The position numbers and the translations under genes were made by a program. DNA of 64,000 nucleotides from Phocaeicola plebeius DSM 17135 (GTDB lineage: Bacteria; Bacteroidota; Bacteroidia; Bacteroidales; Bacteroidaceae): positions 248,001-312,000 of the forward strand of contig NZ_DS990130.1 of NCBI RefSeq assembly GCF_000187895.1. Direction: 5' to 3'. Shown here piece after piece: positions 15,596 through 24,888 of this stretch. Under the pieces are notes generated by a model. That model was not told where the DNA came from. It did not search any database and saw nothing but the letters and a program-made list of their open reading frames with translations. How positions within the stretch are numbered: position 1 is the stretch's first letter; every line of letters begins with the position of its first letter.

Positions 15596-16591
15596 TTATC
15601 TAAATGAGTCAGTTAATAATTTGATTTCTATCATTGGTGATATACGTTCGTAAAGAATATTATAGACGGCATCCACAATGGGCATATTGACATGCAGGTG
15701 CTTGTTCAGCTCCTTGATACATTTGGTGCCATAATATCCTTCGGCAATCATTTCCATTTCAATCTGTGCGCTTTTTACAGAATATCCCTTACCAATCATG
15801 GTACCGAACACGCGGTTACGGCTGAAATTGGAATAAGAAGTCACGAGAAGGTCGCCCAGATAGGCTGAATCGTTTGTACAACGGTTTACGGGATGTACGG
15901 TGTCTAAGAACCGGTTCATTTCCTGTAGGGCATTGGATACCAGTACGGCCTGGAAGTTGTCTCCATATTTCAGACCGCTGCAGATTCCGGCTGCAATGGC
16001 ATATACATTCTTCAGCACGGAAGCATATTCAATGCCGGCTACGTCCGTATTGACCGAAGTCTTGATGTAGTGACCGGCCAGTTGCCGTGCGAACATCTTG
16101 GCTTTTTCAATATCTTTGCATCCTACGGTGAGGTAAGAAAGCCGTTCCAATGCCACTTCTTCCGCATGACAGGGACCTGCCAGTACGGCTATGTTGTTTT
16201 CTGGAACGTCATAAATCTTGTGGAAATAATCGGATACGATAAGGTTTTCGTCGGGTACGATACCCTTGATAGCAGTAACGATGAATTTATCCTTCAGTTT
16301 GGTTTTTAGCTTTTTGAGGTGACTTTTCAGATACGGTGAGGGGGTGACAAAAATCAGTGTGTCTGACTCTCTCACTACCTTGTTGATGTCTGATGAAAAG
16401 TTGATGCATTTCATGTCGAAACGCACACTTGTCAGATAGGCTGGATTGTGACCCAGACGCTTGAATTCTTCAATTCGGTCGTCACGGCGCATGTACCAGT
16501 TTATGGATTCAGCCTGGGTTAAAATGATTTTAGCTATAGCAGTGGCCCAGCTGCCTCCCCCCATAATCGCTATTTTCCCGGGTAATTTCAT
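15596..16591 (-). CDS. gpsA: NAD(P)H-dependent glycerol-3-phosphate dehydrogenase
   Basis: A 331-residue enzyme reducing dihydroxyacetone phosphate to sn-glycerol-3-phosphate for phospholipid synthesis. The Rossmann motif is IAIMGGGSWATAIAK; VTAIKGI and AGPCHAEEVALERLSYLT are family blocks. The active-site Lys is in YASVLKNVYAIAAG, followed by the LGDLLVT region. The start at 16591 (MKLPGKIAIMGGG) is chosen because the longer frame would extend into the hairpin after lysS. It forms an operon with pgi downstream. Confidence 0.95.
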   Translation of the reverse strand: MKLPGKIAIMGGGSWATAIAKIILTQAESINWYMRRDDRIEEFKRLGHNPAYLTSVRFDMKCINFSSDINKVVRESDTLIFVTPSPYLKSHLKKLKTKLKDKFIVTAIKGIVPDENLIVSDYFHKIYDVPENNIAVLAGPCHAEEVALERLSYLTVGCKDIEKAKMFARQLAGHYIKTSVNTDVAGIEYASVLKNVYAIAAGICSGLKYGDNFQAVLVSNALQEMNRFLDTVHPVNRCTNDSAYLGDLLVTSYSNFSRNRVFGTMIGKGYSVKSAQIEMEMIAEGYYGTKCIKELNKHLHVNMPIVDAVYNILYERISPMIEIKLLTDSFR

Positions 16592-16617
16592 ACTCTTATA
16601 TTTAATGAAAAACAGAT

Positions 16618-16649
16618 ATGAAGGACAAGACATGTGCTTTGTCCTTCAT
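16618..16649 (-). terminator. Hairpin between lysS and gpsA
   Basis: Perfect 11-bp arms atgaaggacaa and ttgtccttcat around a 10-base loop. On the minus strand it follows the lysS stop and ends in atctgttttt, a weak T tract. Confidence 0.65.
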
Positions 16650-16663
16650 ACACTTTCATTCAT

Positions 16664-18391
16664 TTATTTAATCTTTTCTATCCAGCCAGCAACTTCGTCT
16701 ACTGTGGGGTTGGCAAGTTCCAGTTTGTATTTCTTGTTGATGCCACAAATGTCCTGATGAAGTTTCTGCGGATTCACTTCCTTCATATCAGTCACAAGAT
16801 TATATCCGGCTTTCTGAATTACCGGAACCCACTCTTCTGCGATTCCTAATTCCATGAATTTAGCAGGTGCATCTTTCGGGATTACTTTTTCCGGACGCAT
16901 CTGCGGGAAGAATAACACTTCCTGAATAGTGCTTTGGCCAGTCATCAGCATCACCAGACGGTCCATACCGATACCCATACCCGAAGTAGGAGGCATACCG
17001 TATTCCAATGCGCGAACGAAGTCCTTGTCGATAATCATCGCTTCGTCGTCTCCCTTTTCGCTCAGTCTCATCTGCTCTTCGAAGCGTTCCAGCTGGTCAA
17101 TCGGGTCATTCAATTCAGAGTAAGCGTTACACAGTTCTTTACCGTTCACCATCAGCTCAAAGCGTTCTGTCAGATCCGGATTGCTGCGGTGTTTCTTTGT
17201 CAGCGGAGACATTTCGATAGGATAGTCAGTGATGAAAGTCGGCTGAATGTAGTTGCCTTCGCAGAATTCGCCGAAGATTTCGTCAATCAGCTTGCCCTTA
17301 CCCATGGTGTCATCAATTTCCATGTTGAGCTTCTTGCAAACTTCACGAATCTGTTCTTCGTTCATGCCTGTCAGGTCATAGCCGGTGAATTCCTTGATAG
17401 AATCCAGCATGGTTACACGTTTGAACGGAGCTTTGAAGTTGATTACGTTGTCGCCTACCTGTACTTCTGTAGTACCGTTTACATCCAGGCAGATTTTTTC
17501 AATCATGTTTTCTGTAAACTTCATCATCCAGTTGTAATCCTTGTAAGCTACGTAGATTTCCATACAGGTAAATTCCGGATTGTGTGTGCGGTCCATACCT
17601 TCGTTACGGAAGTTCTTACCGATTTCATACACACCTTCGAAACCACCCACAATCAGTCTCTTCAGGTACAACTCACTGGCAATACGCATGTACAATGGAA
17701 TATCCAACGCATTGTGGTGAGTGATAAACGGACGTGCTGCAGCACCTCCGGCAATTGACTGAAGAATCGGAGTTTCTACTTCGATATATCCTTTGGAGTT
17801 GAAATACTCTCTCATAGAGTTGTAGACCTTGTTCCGTTTCAGGAAGATTTCTTTTACTCCGTCGTTTACTACCAGGTCTACATAGCGCTGACGGTAACGG
17901 AGTTCAGGGTCTTCAAACTTATCGTAAGCTACTCCGTCTTTGTATTTTACAATCGGGAGCGGACGAATTGATTTCGACAATACAGTCAGTTTTTGTGCAT
18001 GGATAGAGATTTCGCCCATCTGGGTGCGGAATACAAAACCTTCGATTCCTACAAAGTCACCTAAATCCAGCAAACGTTTGAAAACTACATTATATAAATC
18101 TTTGTTTTCATCCGGACAGATATCATCGCGGGTTATATATACTTGTATACGGCCTTTAGAATCCTGTAATTCAATGAAAGACGCTTTTCCCATTACACGA
18201 CGAGACATGATACGTCCTGCAACGGATACTTTGCGAGGTTCAGCATCATCTTTGAATTCGGCTTTTATGTCAGTCGAAAAAGCGTTGGTTACATACTCGG
18301 CAGCAGGGTATGGTTCAATCCCCATTGCTCTCAACTCATTCAGGCTGTTGCGTCTGATTATTTCCTGTTCGCTTAATTCTAATACGTTCAT
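16664..18391 (-). CDS. lysS: Lysine--tRNA ligase (class II)
   Basis: A 575-residue class II LysRS. It has an N-terminal OB-fold anticodon-binding domain (about residues 55-150) and a catalytic core with motif 2 ([21 protein letters not shown]) and motif 3 ([16 protein letters not shown]). The C-terminus extends about 70 residues beyond the core ([19 protein letters not shown] and onward), longer than the E. coli enzyme and common in Bacteroidales. A -7 box (TATTTTTG on the minus strand, 18420-18427) lies just upstream of the start. A palindrome cluster separates it from the divergent omega-amidase operon. Confidence 0.97.
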   Translation of the reverse strand: MNVLELSEQEIIRRNSLNELRAMGIEPYPAAEYVTNAFSTDIKAEFKDDAEPRKVSVAGRIMSRRVMGKASFIELQDSKGRIQVYITRDDICPDENKDLYNVVFKRLLDLGDFVGIEGFVFRTQMGEISIHAQKLTVLSKSIRPLPIVKYKDGVAYDKFEDPELRYRQRYVDLVVNDGVKEIFLKRNKVYNSMREYFNSKGYIEVETPILQSIAGGAAARPFITHHNALDIPLYMRIASELYLKRLIVGGFEGVYEIGKNFRNEGMDRTHNPEFTCMEIYVAYKDYNWMMKFTENMIEKICLDVNGTTEVQVGDNVINFKAPFKRVTMLDSIKEFTGYDLTGMNEEQIREVCKKLNMEIDDTMGKGKLIDEIFGEFCEGNYIQPTFITDYPIEMSPLTKKHRSNPDLTERFELMVNGKELCNAYSELNDPIDQLERFEEQMRLSEKGDDEAMIIDKDFVRALEYGMPPTSGMGIGMDRLVMLMTGQSTIQEVLFFPQMRPEKVIPKDAPAKFMELGIAEEWVPVIQKAGYNLVTDMKEVNPQKLHQDICGINKKYKLELANPTVDEVAGWIEKIK

Positions 18392-18535
18392 TTGTTAGTA
18401 TATTAACTCATTCTGGGCACAAAAATAAAAAACATTTTGCAAATAATCCCTATTTATAAGGTTCTTTTAGGATAAAAAGCCACGACTCTTTCATGAAAAA
18501 CAGACAGCAGGCTGGGGTTTTATCATCATGTTCTT

Positions 18536-18634
18536 GACGTTTTTACCTCGACACGTACGTGACGAGGTCTTGACACGTTTGTGCGGATGTCTCGTCACGT
18601 TCGAGTCGAGACCTTAACAGCAACGTGTCGAGGT
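18536..18634. repeat. Intergenic cluster of CTCGACACGT / ACGTGTCGAG inverted motifs
   Basis: Around seven variants of a 10-base core occur within 100 bases in both orientations: cttgacgt, cctcgacacgt, acgtgacgagg, tcttgacacgt, tctcgtcacgt, cgagtcgagacc and acgtgtcgaggt. Several pairs can form hairpins. Spacing is irregular and no T run follows, so it is neither a CRISPR array nor a terminator. Confidence 0.7.
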
Positions 18635-18700
18635 ATTTTTGTATAAGCGTTTGCAAAAATATACAAATACGTATGCCTTTGAAGTATTTTGATGCTAATT

Positions 18701-18731
18701 TTTGGTTTCTATGATTAATTTGTTACCTTTG
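18701..18731 (+). promoter_or_regulatory. Promoter of the omega-amidase/IOR operon
   Basis: TTTG (18701-18704) and TACCTTTG (18724-18731) are separated by 19 bases, matching the Bacteroides promoter consensus. The -7 box ends 14 bases before the ATG at 18746, so the leader is very short. Confidence 0.75.
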
Positions 18732-18745
18732 GGCGTTTCTAATGA

Positions 18746-19519
18746 ATGAAAAGCATGAAAGTTATTTTACTACAGACAGATATTCGTTGGGCCGATCCTG
18801 CAGCCAATGTGGCTTACATGGATAAACTTATTAGTGCCCACGCACAAGGAACAGACTTGTTTGTTCTTCCGGAAATGTTTTCCACCGGATTTTGTACTTC
18901 GCCGGAAGGTATTGCCGAATCATCTGATAGTGCTACCCTTCAGTGGATGAAGCAAAAAGCTGCCGAACGTAATTGTGCCATTGCCGGAAGTGTTTCAGTC
19001 GAGGAAAATGGAAAATTCTATAACCGCTTCTACTTTGTGCATCCTGACGGAAACGTGCAGTGGTACAATAAAAAGCATCTGTTTACGTATGGAGGGGAAG
19101 ACAAACACTATACAGCCGGACAGGAACGGGTGGTTGTGAACTTCCGTGGCGTGCGTTTCCTGCTGGAGGTCTGCTATGACCTGCGTTTCCCGGTATGGTC
19201 ACGTAACCGGGGCGATTATGATGCGGCGATTTATGTAGCCAGCTGGCCTTCGCCCAGAGTGGAAGCCTGGAAAGCTTTGTTGCGTGCCCGTGCCATCGAG
19301 AACCAGTGCTATGTACTCGGGGTAAACCGGGTAGGGAAAGATCCTTATTGCGAATATAGCGGAGGAACAGCAGGAATAGACCCGTATGGTAGAACACTTT
19401 CTGCTTGTGCGGATGGGAAAGAAGGTTTTGCAGAAGTTGTGATTGATATGGAGGAACTGCAGTCGTTCCGGAAAAAATTCCCGGTATTGAACGATGCCGA
19501 CTCTTTTACACTGAATTAA
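18746..19519 (+). CDS. Omega-amidase (nitrilase-superfamily, YafV-like)
   Basis: A 257-residue carbon-nitrogen hydrolase with the nitrilase triad: Glu in LFVLPEMFSTGF, Lys in YNKKHLF and Cys in LLEVCYDLRFP. This subfamily deamidates 2-oxoglutaramate and 2-oxosuccinamate, the keto acids left when glutamine or asparagine donates its amino group in transamination. It heads an operon with IorA, IorB and an aminotransferase, so it may pull a glutamine-dependent transamination of arylpyruvates forward. The alternative start is the second Met, three residues in. The family call is strong; the specific substrate is inferred. Confidence 0.88.
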   Translation: MKSMKVILLQTDIRWADPAANVAYMDKLISAHAQGTDLFVLPEMFSTGFCTSPEGIAESSDSATLQWMKQKAAERNCAIAGSVSVEENGKFYNRFYFVHPDGNVQWYNKKHLFTYGGEDKHYTAGQERVVVNFRGVRFLLEVCYDLRFPVWSRNRGDYDAAIYVASWPSPRVEAWKALLRARAIENQCYVLGVNRVGKDPYCEYSGGTAGIDPYGRTLSACADGKEGFAEVVIDMEELQSFRKKFPVLNDADSFTLN

Positions 19520-19531
19520 TTTCTATATTAT

Positions 19532-21145
19532 ATGAAAAATAAACGCTTATTGTTGGGCGACCAGGCTATTGCGCTGGGAGCCATTCACGCGGGGATTTCG
19601 GGAGTGTATGCTTATCCGGGAACTCCCTCTACTGAAATTACGGAATATATTCAAAACTCTCCGATAGCAAAAGAACGTGGTTTGCACAGTAGCTGGTGTA
19701 CCAATGAAAAAACAGCCATGGAAGCTGCCTTGGGTGTTTCTTATGTAGGGAAACGTGCCTTGGTTTGCATGAAACACGTGGGAATGAACGTCTGTGCCGA
19801 TGCCTTTGTCAATTCGGCCATTACAGGCGTGAACGGAGGGGTAGTGGTACTGGCTGCTGATGACCCGTCCATGCACTCTTCTCAGAATGAGCAGGATTCC
19901 CGTTTTTACGGCAAGTTTGCCCTGATTCCGATTTTGGAACCGTCTTCTCAGCAGGAAGCTTACGACATGATGTCGTATGCATACGATCTTTCGGAACAAA
20001 TGCGTACGCCGGTACTGATGCGCATTACTACCCGCATGGCACACTCTCGTGCGGCAGTCGAAGTGCAGGAATCAGGAAAGGAAGTGACTTGCACGGGGCG
20101 TCCGTCGGTTCCTTCTGATTGGGTACTTTTACCCGGTAATGCCCGCCGCCGGTATGTGGAAGCCATCGCTACTCAGGAAAAGTTACGCGATGAGGCTGAA
20201 CAGTCTGCATTTAATCGGTTGGCAGGTCAGGAAGGTGTAGCTGAGAAAGGAATCGTGGCTTGTGGAATTGGCTACAACTACGTGATGGAAACCTATCCGG
20301 ATGGATGTCCGTATCCTTTGCTGAAGATTTCACAGTATCCTTTACCGGTGGAAACCTTGACCCGTCTGGCCGACTCTTGCAAAGAGATTCTGGTAGTGGA
20401 AGACGGACAGCCTTTTGTTGAAGAACAGCTGAAAGGTATTCTTCCTTCTAGATATGTGGTGAAAGGCCGTTTAAGCGGTGAGTTACCTCGTACGGGAGAA
20501 TTGACGCCGGATAATGTGCGTCAGGCTTTGGGACTTTCTTGCGAACAGGTTTATGCTGCTGCTCAAAATGTAGTTCCTCGTCCTCCTGCCTTGTGCAAGG
20601 GATGCGGACACCGTGATGTGTATGATGCTCTGAATAAAGTAGCTGCCGAATATCCGGATGCCAAGATTTTCGGTGATATCGGTTGCTATACACTGGGCGC
20701 ACTTCCTCCGTTCCGTACGTTGAGCAGTTGCGTGGATATGGGAGCTTCCATTACCATGGCCAAAGGGGCTGCGGATGCAGGCTTGTTCCCGTCTATTGCA
20801 GTGATTGGCGACTCCACATTTACTCACTCTGGAATGACCGGTCTGCTGGATGCCGTGAATGACAAGTCCAATATCACGGTGGTTATTTCTGATAACTTGA
20901 CTACTGCCATGACCGGAGGACAGGATTCAGCCGGAACCAATAAGTTCGAAGCCATTTGTCTGGGCTTGGGAGTAGAACCGGAACATGTGCGGGTGGTCGT
21001 GCCGCTTCCTAAGAACATGGAAGAAATTACCCGTGTCATTCGTGAGGAAATAGAATACAACGGTGTATCTGTCATTATTCCGCGCAGGGAATGTATGCAG
21101 ACTTTGAACCGGAAACTGAAACAGCAAAAAGCACAGAAACAATGA
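19532..21145 (+). CDS. iorA: Indolepyruvate:ferredoxin oxidoreductase alpha subunit lacking the ferredoxin tail
   Basis: A 537-residue thiamine-diphosphate subunit that interconverts arylpyruvate and arylacetyl-CoA plus CO2 with ferredoxin. The N-terminal pyrimidine-binding half begins MKNKRLLLGDQAIALGAIHA and includes YAYPGTPSTEITEYI. The C-terminal diphosphate-binding half contains CKGCGHRDVYDAL, GDIGCYTLGALPPF and GDSTFTHSGMTGLLDAV. Classical IorA proteins carry about 60-80 more residues with two 4Fe-4S motifs. Here the protein ends in RRECMQTLNRKLKQQ with no CxxCxxC. iorB overlaps its stop by ATGA, so the end is not a sequencing break. The electron carrier must be supplied in trans. Confidence 0.92.
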   Translation: MKNKRLLLGDQAIALGAIHAGISGVYAYPGTPSTEITEYIQNSPIAKERGLHSSWCTNEKTAMEAALGVSYVGKRALVCMKHVGMNVCADAFVNSAITGVNGGVVVLAADDPSMHSSQNEQDSRFYGKFALIPILEPSSQQEAYDMMSYAYDLSEQMRTPVLMRITTRMAHSRAAVEVQESGKEVTCTGRPSVPSDWVLLPGNARRRYVEAIATQEKLRDEAEQSAFNRLAGQEGVAEKGIVACGIGYNYVMETYPDGCPYPLLKISQYPLPVETLTRLADSCKEILVVEDGQPFVEEQLKGILPSRYVVKGRLSGELPRTGELTPDNVRQALGLSCEQVYAAAQNVVPRPPALCKGCGHRDVYDALNKVAAEYPDAKIFGDIGCYTLGALPPFRTLSSCVDMGASITMAKGAADAGLFPSIAVIGDSTFTHSGMTGLLDAVNDKSNITVVISDNLTTAMTGGQDSAGTNKFEAICLGLGVEPEHVRVVVPLPKNMEEITRVIREEIEYNGVSVIIPRRECMQTLNRKLKQQKAQKQ

Positions 21146-21729
21146 AAACAGATATTATACTTTCAGGAGTCGGCGGACAGGGAATCTTGTCCATCGCTAC
21201 GATTATCGGAGAAGCAGCTCTTCATTTAGGGTTGAACTTGAAACAGGCAGAAGTACACGGAATGAGCCAGCGTGGAGGGGATGTGCAGTCTAACCTTCGC
21301 TTGTCGGATGCCCCGATTGCTTCCGACCTGATTGCCTTGGGAACGGCTGATATGATTATCTCACTGGAGCCGATGGAAGCTTTGCGCTACCTGCCGTATC
21401 TATCAAAAGACGGATGGATTATTACTTCGGCTGCTCCTTTCAAAAACATACCGAACTATCCGGAGGAAGAAAAGCTGATGCAGGAATTGAAGTCACAGCC
21501 TCATGTAGTCGTGCTGGATGTGGAAAATCTGGCGAAAGAAAATCACATGCCCAAATCGGCCAATGTCATTCTGTTAGGGGCTGCCGCTCCTTTCCTGAAA
21601 ATCCTGGATGCAGAAGTCTTGCGCGAAAGTGTAGGCCGTATTTTTGCGTCAAAAGGCGAAGAAGTGGTGCAGATGAACTATCGTGCCTTCGATATAGGTC
21701 ATGAATATGTCAAACAGTTGAAATTCTGA
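21142..21729 (+). CDS. iorB: Indolepyruvate:ferredoxin oxidoreductase beta subunit
   Basis: A 195-residue gamma-domain-type subunit. The typical N-terminus is MKTDIILSGVGGQGILSIA, followed by AEVHGMSQRGGDVQSNLR. The start at 21142 is chosen over 21091 because this motif should be at the very N-terminus and because the ATG overlaps the iorA stop (ATGA), implying translational coupling. It pairs with IorA to form the arylpyruvate oxidoreductase. The aminotransferase gene follows after 6 bases. Confidence 0.94.
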   Translation: MKTDIILSGVGGQGILSIATIIGEAALHLGLNLKQAEVHGMSQRGGDVQSNLRLSDAPIASDLIALGTADMIISLEPMEALRYLPYLSKDGWIITSAAPFKNIPNYPEEEKLMQELKSQPHVVVLDVENLAKENHMPKSANVILLGAAAPFLKILDAEVLRESVGRIFASKGEEVVQMNYRAFDIGHEYVKQLKF

Positions 21730-21735
21730 GAGCCT

Positions 21736-23052
21736 ATGAGTCGCGTGTTTAGTGAAGAGCTGGTAAATTCCGTAGCGAAGGAAATGAAAGTGGCCGACTT
21801 GGCCAATGCCACCATAGGGGATGTGTTGCTGGTAGCTTCCCGCCTGGAAGAACTGACAGGTATTCCTTTTATCCGGATGGACCAGGGATCTCCCGGTCTT
21901 CCGGCCAATAAAATAGGTATTGAGGCAGAGAAGAAAGCTCTCGATAGAGGAGTCGGTTCGCAATATCCGGCAGCTGCCGGAGTGGCAGAACTGAAACAGG
22001 CTGCTTCACGTTTCGTGAAAGCCTTTATCGATATTGATATTTCTCCGCGGGCATGTCTGCCCACTACCGGTTCTGTGGCAGCTTCTTTCGGTGCCTTTAT
22101 CGCCTGTACCCAGCGAATTCCGGGAAAGAACAAGGTCTTGTTTATCGACCCAGGTTTCCCGATACAAAAATCTCAGTTGCGTATTTTGGGTATTGGATGG
22201 GAGTTGTTCGACATTCATGATTTCCGTGGCGAACCGCTGCGTGCCAAGCTGGAAAGTTTCCTGTCAAAAGGAGATATTGCCGCTGTAGTATATTCTAACC
22301 CTAATAATCCGGCATGGATTTGTCTGGAAGAAAGTGAATTGAAGATTATTGGAGAGCTGGCTACGAAGTACGATGTAATTGTGCTGGAAGACCAGGCTTA
22401 TTTCTGCATGGACTTCCGTCATGCGTTCGGCCGTCCTTACCAGCCACCTTTTGTACCTACGGTTGCACGTTATACCGATAATTATATTCTGATGTTGTCG
22501 GCGTCCAAGATTTTCAGCTATGCCGGCCAGCGTATAGCTTTAGCCTGCGTGTCCGATAAATTGTTTGATACGCAGTATCCGGCCCTGGCAGCCCGTTATG
22601 AAGATTCTGGCGTATTCGGACCGACTTTCATCGCTTCTATCATGTACATGATTACCTCCGGTTGTACGGCTACTACTCAGTATGCCATGGCCGAGATGTT
22701 GGAGAAATCCATTTCAGGAGAAATCAACTTCGTAGAAGATGTGCGCGAGTATGAACGTCGGGCACGCCGGATGAAGCAGATTTTTACTGACCACGGTTTC
22801 TCGATTGTGTATGATAAGGATGTCACTCAGCAGGTGGGCGATGGTTTCTTCTTCACCTTGGGATACCCCGGACTGACAGGAGGCGAATTGCTGCGTGAAC
22901 TGATGATGTATGGCGTGAGCAGTATTTCCTTGTCTACCACTGGAAGTGAACAGCAAGGAGTGAGAGCCTGTACGTCGCGCATGCGTGAAGAACTTTATCC
23001 GGTGCTGGAGGAACGTATGAAAGCGTTTCAGGAAGACCATCCGCTGAAATAA
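21736..23052 (+). CDS. PLP-dependent aminotransferase, class I/II
   Basis: A 438-residue fold-type I aminotransferase. The PLP Lys is in LMLSASKIFSYAGQRIALAC, the Asn/Asp region is YSNPNNPAWICLEESEL with VVLEDQAYF, and a C-terminal Arg is in GVRACTSRMREE. Position directly after iorAB suggests it converts arylpyruvates to aromatic amino acids or the reverse, with glutamine as a possible donor because omega-amidase is in the same operon. The exact donor and acceptor are inferred from context only. Confidence 0.88.
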   Translation: MSRVFSEELVNSVAKEMKVADLANATIGDVLLVASRLEELTGIPFIRMDQGSPGLPANKIGIEAEKKALDRGVGSQYPAAAGVAELKQAASRFVKAFIDIDISPRACLPTTGSVAASFGAFIACTQRIPGKNKVLFIDPGFPIQKSQLRILGIGWELFDIHDFRGEPLRAKLESFLSKGDIAAVVYSNPNNPAWICLEESELKIIGELATKYDVIVLEDQAYFCMDFRHAFGRPYQPPFVPTVARYTDNYILMLSASKIFSYAGQRIALACVSDKLFDTQYPALAARYEDSGVFGPTFIASIMYMITSGCTATTQYAMAEMLEKSISGEINFVEDVREYERRARRMKQIFTDHGFSIVYDKDVTQQVGDGFFFTLGYPGLTGGELLRELMMYGVSSISLSTTGSEQQGVRACTSRMREELYPVLEERMKAFQEDHPLK

Positions 23053-23094
23053 GAAATCACAAAACTACTACTGAAATAAAGAAAAACACAGCTT

Positions 23095-24396
23095 ATGATT
23101 TGGAATCCGAACAAAGAATGTATGCCGCGTGAACAGATGCGCGAGCTGCAAGGAAAACGCTTATGCAAACTGGTGCAGTATGTATACCATAATGTACCTT
23201 TCTATCGTCATAAAATGCAGGAAATGGACCTGACTCCAGATGATATACGGAGTATAGACGATATTACCAAATTGCCTTTTACTACCAAACAGGATTTACG
23301 TGACAATTATCCTTACGGACTGATGGCGGCTCCTCCTTCAGAGGTGGTGCGTGTACATGCTTCTTCCGGTACAACGGGTAATCCGACGATTGTGGGGTAT
23401 ACACGTCGCGACTTGTCCATCTGGTCGGAAGTGATGTCACGCTGTCTGTCGGCATACGGGGTGACCCGTGACGATACTTTCTCCGTAAGCTATGGCTATG
23501 GATTGTTTACCGGAGGATTGGGCGCACATTATGGAGTAGAGAACTTAGGAGCTACCGTAATTCCGGCTTCTACAGGAAATACGGAAAAACATGTACGTTT
23601 GATTCGTGATTTGCACATCACGGGGATTGCCTGTACCCCTTCGTATGCCTTGTATCTGGCAGAGGTAGTGGAAAAGATGGGTATCCGAAAAGAGGAATTA
23701 GGACTGCGTATCGGTGCGTTCGGAGCAGAGCCTTGGACAGAAAACATGCGTCAGGAAATACAGAATCGTTTGGGTTTGAAGGGATACAATATTTATGGGC
23801 TAAGTGAGATTATGGGCCCGGGTGTATCTTACGAATGTCAGGAACAGTTTGGCTCTCACATCAACGAGGATCATTTTTATCCGGAAATTATTGATCCGGT
23901 TACCCTGGAATCCCTTCCATACGGCACACAGGGAGAACTGGTATTTACCACATTGACCAAAGAAGGCATGCCGTTGTTGCGTTACCGTACGAAGGACCTG
24001 ACTTCACTGATTGCTGATGCGTGTTCGTGCGGCCGTACCAGTGTGCGTATGACGCCGATTATGGGCCGAAGCGATGATATGCTGATTATCCGTGGTATCA
24101 ATGTCTTCCCGTCGCAGGTAGAAAGTGTTATCCTGGGTATGAAAGAGTTCGAACCGCAATATATGTTGGTGGTAGACCGCAAGAACAATCTGGATACCCT
24201 GGAAGTACAGGTAGAAGTGCGTCGTGATTTCTTCAGTGATGACATCGGTTCTATGCTGAAACTGAAGAAAACACTGTCCGACCGCTTGAAGAGTGTATTG
24301 TCCATCAGTGCCGACGTGAAACTGGTAGAACCGAACAGCATTACCCGCAGCGAAGGGAAGTCCAAGCGTGTGATAGATAAACGAGTATTGGTATAA
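23095..24396 (+). CDS. paaK: Phenylacetate--CoA ligase family protein
   Basis: A 433-residue AMP-forming acyl-CoA ligase of the PaaK group. The ATP-binding loop is VHASSGTTGNPTIVGYT; other core motifs are GAFGAEPWTENMR, YNIYGLSEIMGPGVSYEC, and the C-terminal hinge and lid with GRSDDMLIIRGINVFPSQVE and SEGKSKRVIDKR. It joins arylacetates such as phenylacetate or indoleacetate to CoA, or runs in reverse to make ATP from arylacetyl-CoA. It follows the IOR and aminotransferase genes and precedes an ACT protein. The PaaK family is certain; direction and preferred acid are not. Confidence 0.93.
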   Translation: MIWNPNKECMPREQMRELQGKRLCKLVQYVYHNVPFYRHKMQEMDLTPDDIRSIDDITKLPFTTKQDLRDNYPYGLMAAPPSEVVRVHASSGTTGNPTIVGYTRRDLSIWSEVMSRCLSAYGVTRDDTFSVSYGYGLFTGGLGAHYGVENLGATVIPASTGNTEKHVRLIRDLHITGIACTPSYALYLAEVVEKMGIRKEELGLRIGAFGAEPWTENMRQEIQNRLGLKGYNIYGLSEIMGPGVSYECQEQFGSHINEDHFYPEIIDPVTLESLPYGTQGELVFTTLTKEGMPLLRYRTKDLTSLIADACSCGRTSVRMTPIMGRSDDMLIIRGINVFPSQVESVILGMKEFEPQYMLVVDRKNNLDTLEVQVEVRRDFFSDDIGSMLKLKKTLSDRLKSVLSISADVKLVEPNSITRSEGKSKRVIDKRVLV

Positions 24397-24413
24397 CTAA
24401 AGCAAAAAGAACT

Positions 24414-24830
24414 ATGATAATTAAGCAATTGTCTGTTTTTTTGGAAAACAAGACCGGAAGAATCAATGATGTAGTGCATACTTTGGGAGCAAACGGTATC
24501 AATATGCACGCTTTTAGTATGGCCGAAACAGCAGATTTTGGTATTCTGCGACTGATTGTGTCTGATGTGGACAAGGCGGTAGAAGTATTGCGTGAAAAGA
24601 ATTTTGCCGTGATGTCGACTGATGTGGTTTGTCTTTCGTGTGCCAATGTGCCCGGCTCGTTGGCTGTGGTATTGGAATACTTGGCCGAAGAGCAGATTTT
24701 CATTGAGTATATGTATGCGTTTGCACAAGCCGATCAGGCTCATGTGGTTATCAAGCCGAATGACATGTCACAGTGTCTGAAAGTGCTTGAGGCGCATAAT
24801 TGTCATGTATTGGCAAAAGAAGAATTGTAA
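24414..24830 (+). CDS. Tandem ACT-domain protein
   Basis: A 138-residue protein made of two ACT domains (about residues 1-68 and 69-138). The first has KQLSVFLENKTGRINDVVHT and the second CLSCANVPGSLAVVLEYLAE. ACT domains bind amino acids. As the last gene of the operon with PaaK and IOR, it probably senses or feeds back an aromatic amino acid; comparable ACT genes are commonly paired with phenylacetate-CoA ligases. It has no catalytic domain and no DNA-binding domain. A strong terminator follows. Confidence 0.9.
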   Translation: MIIKQLSVFLENKTGRINDVVHTLGANGINMHAFSMAETADFGILRLIVSDVDKAVEVLREKNFAVMSTDVVCLSCANVPGSLAVVLEYLAEEQIFIEYMYAFAQADQAHVVIKPNDMSQCLKVLEAHNCHVLAKEEL

Positions 24831-24850
24831 TACCCTTACACATAATAAGA

Positions 24851-24888
24851 AGGGCCGTTTCATCTGGATGGTGAGACGGCCTTTTTTG
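24851..24888 (+). terminator. Terminator of the omega-amidase/IOR/PaaK operon
   Basis: Arms ggccgtttca and tgagacggcc (one G-U) are followed by a T run (ccttttttg), 20 bases after the ACT gene stop. Confidence 0.88.

Larger units (their letters stand above)
18392..18745. other. Divergent intergenic region between lysS and the omega-amidase operon
   Basis: This 354-base gap has no credible gene. It holds a lysS -7 box near 18420-18427 (minus strand), a palindrome cluster at 18536-18634, and the promoter of the downstream operon at 18701-18731. Confidence 0.7.

Noticed and set aside
16934-17758. 274-codon plus-strand frame opposite lysS
   Set aside because: lysS motifs are unambiguous on the other strand and the product of this frame has no family features.
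18536-18634. Palindrome cluster as a terminator pair for lysS
   Set aside because: It lies upstream of both flanking genes, which are divergent, and has no T runs.
19532-21145. A frameshift that hides a ferredoxin domain of IorA
   Set aside because: The bases after the stop encode iorB at once in its standard N-terminus, and no CxxCxxC pattern occurs in any frame around the junction.
23982-24743. 253-codon minus-strand frame opposite paaK and the ACT gene
   Set aside because: It spans two convincing plus-strand genes and has no motifs.
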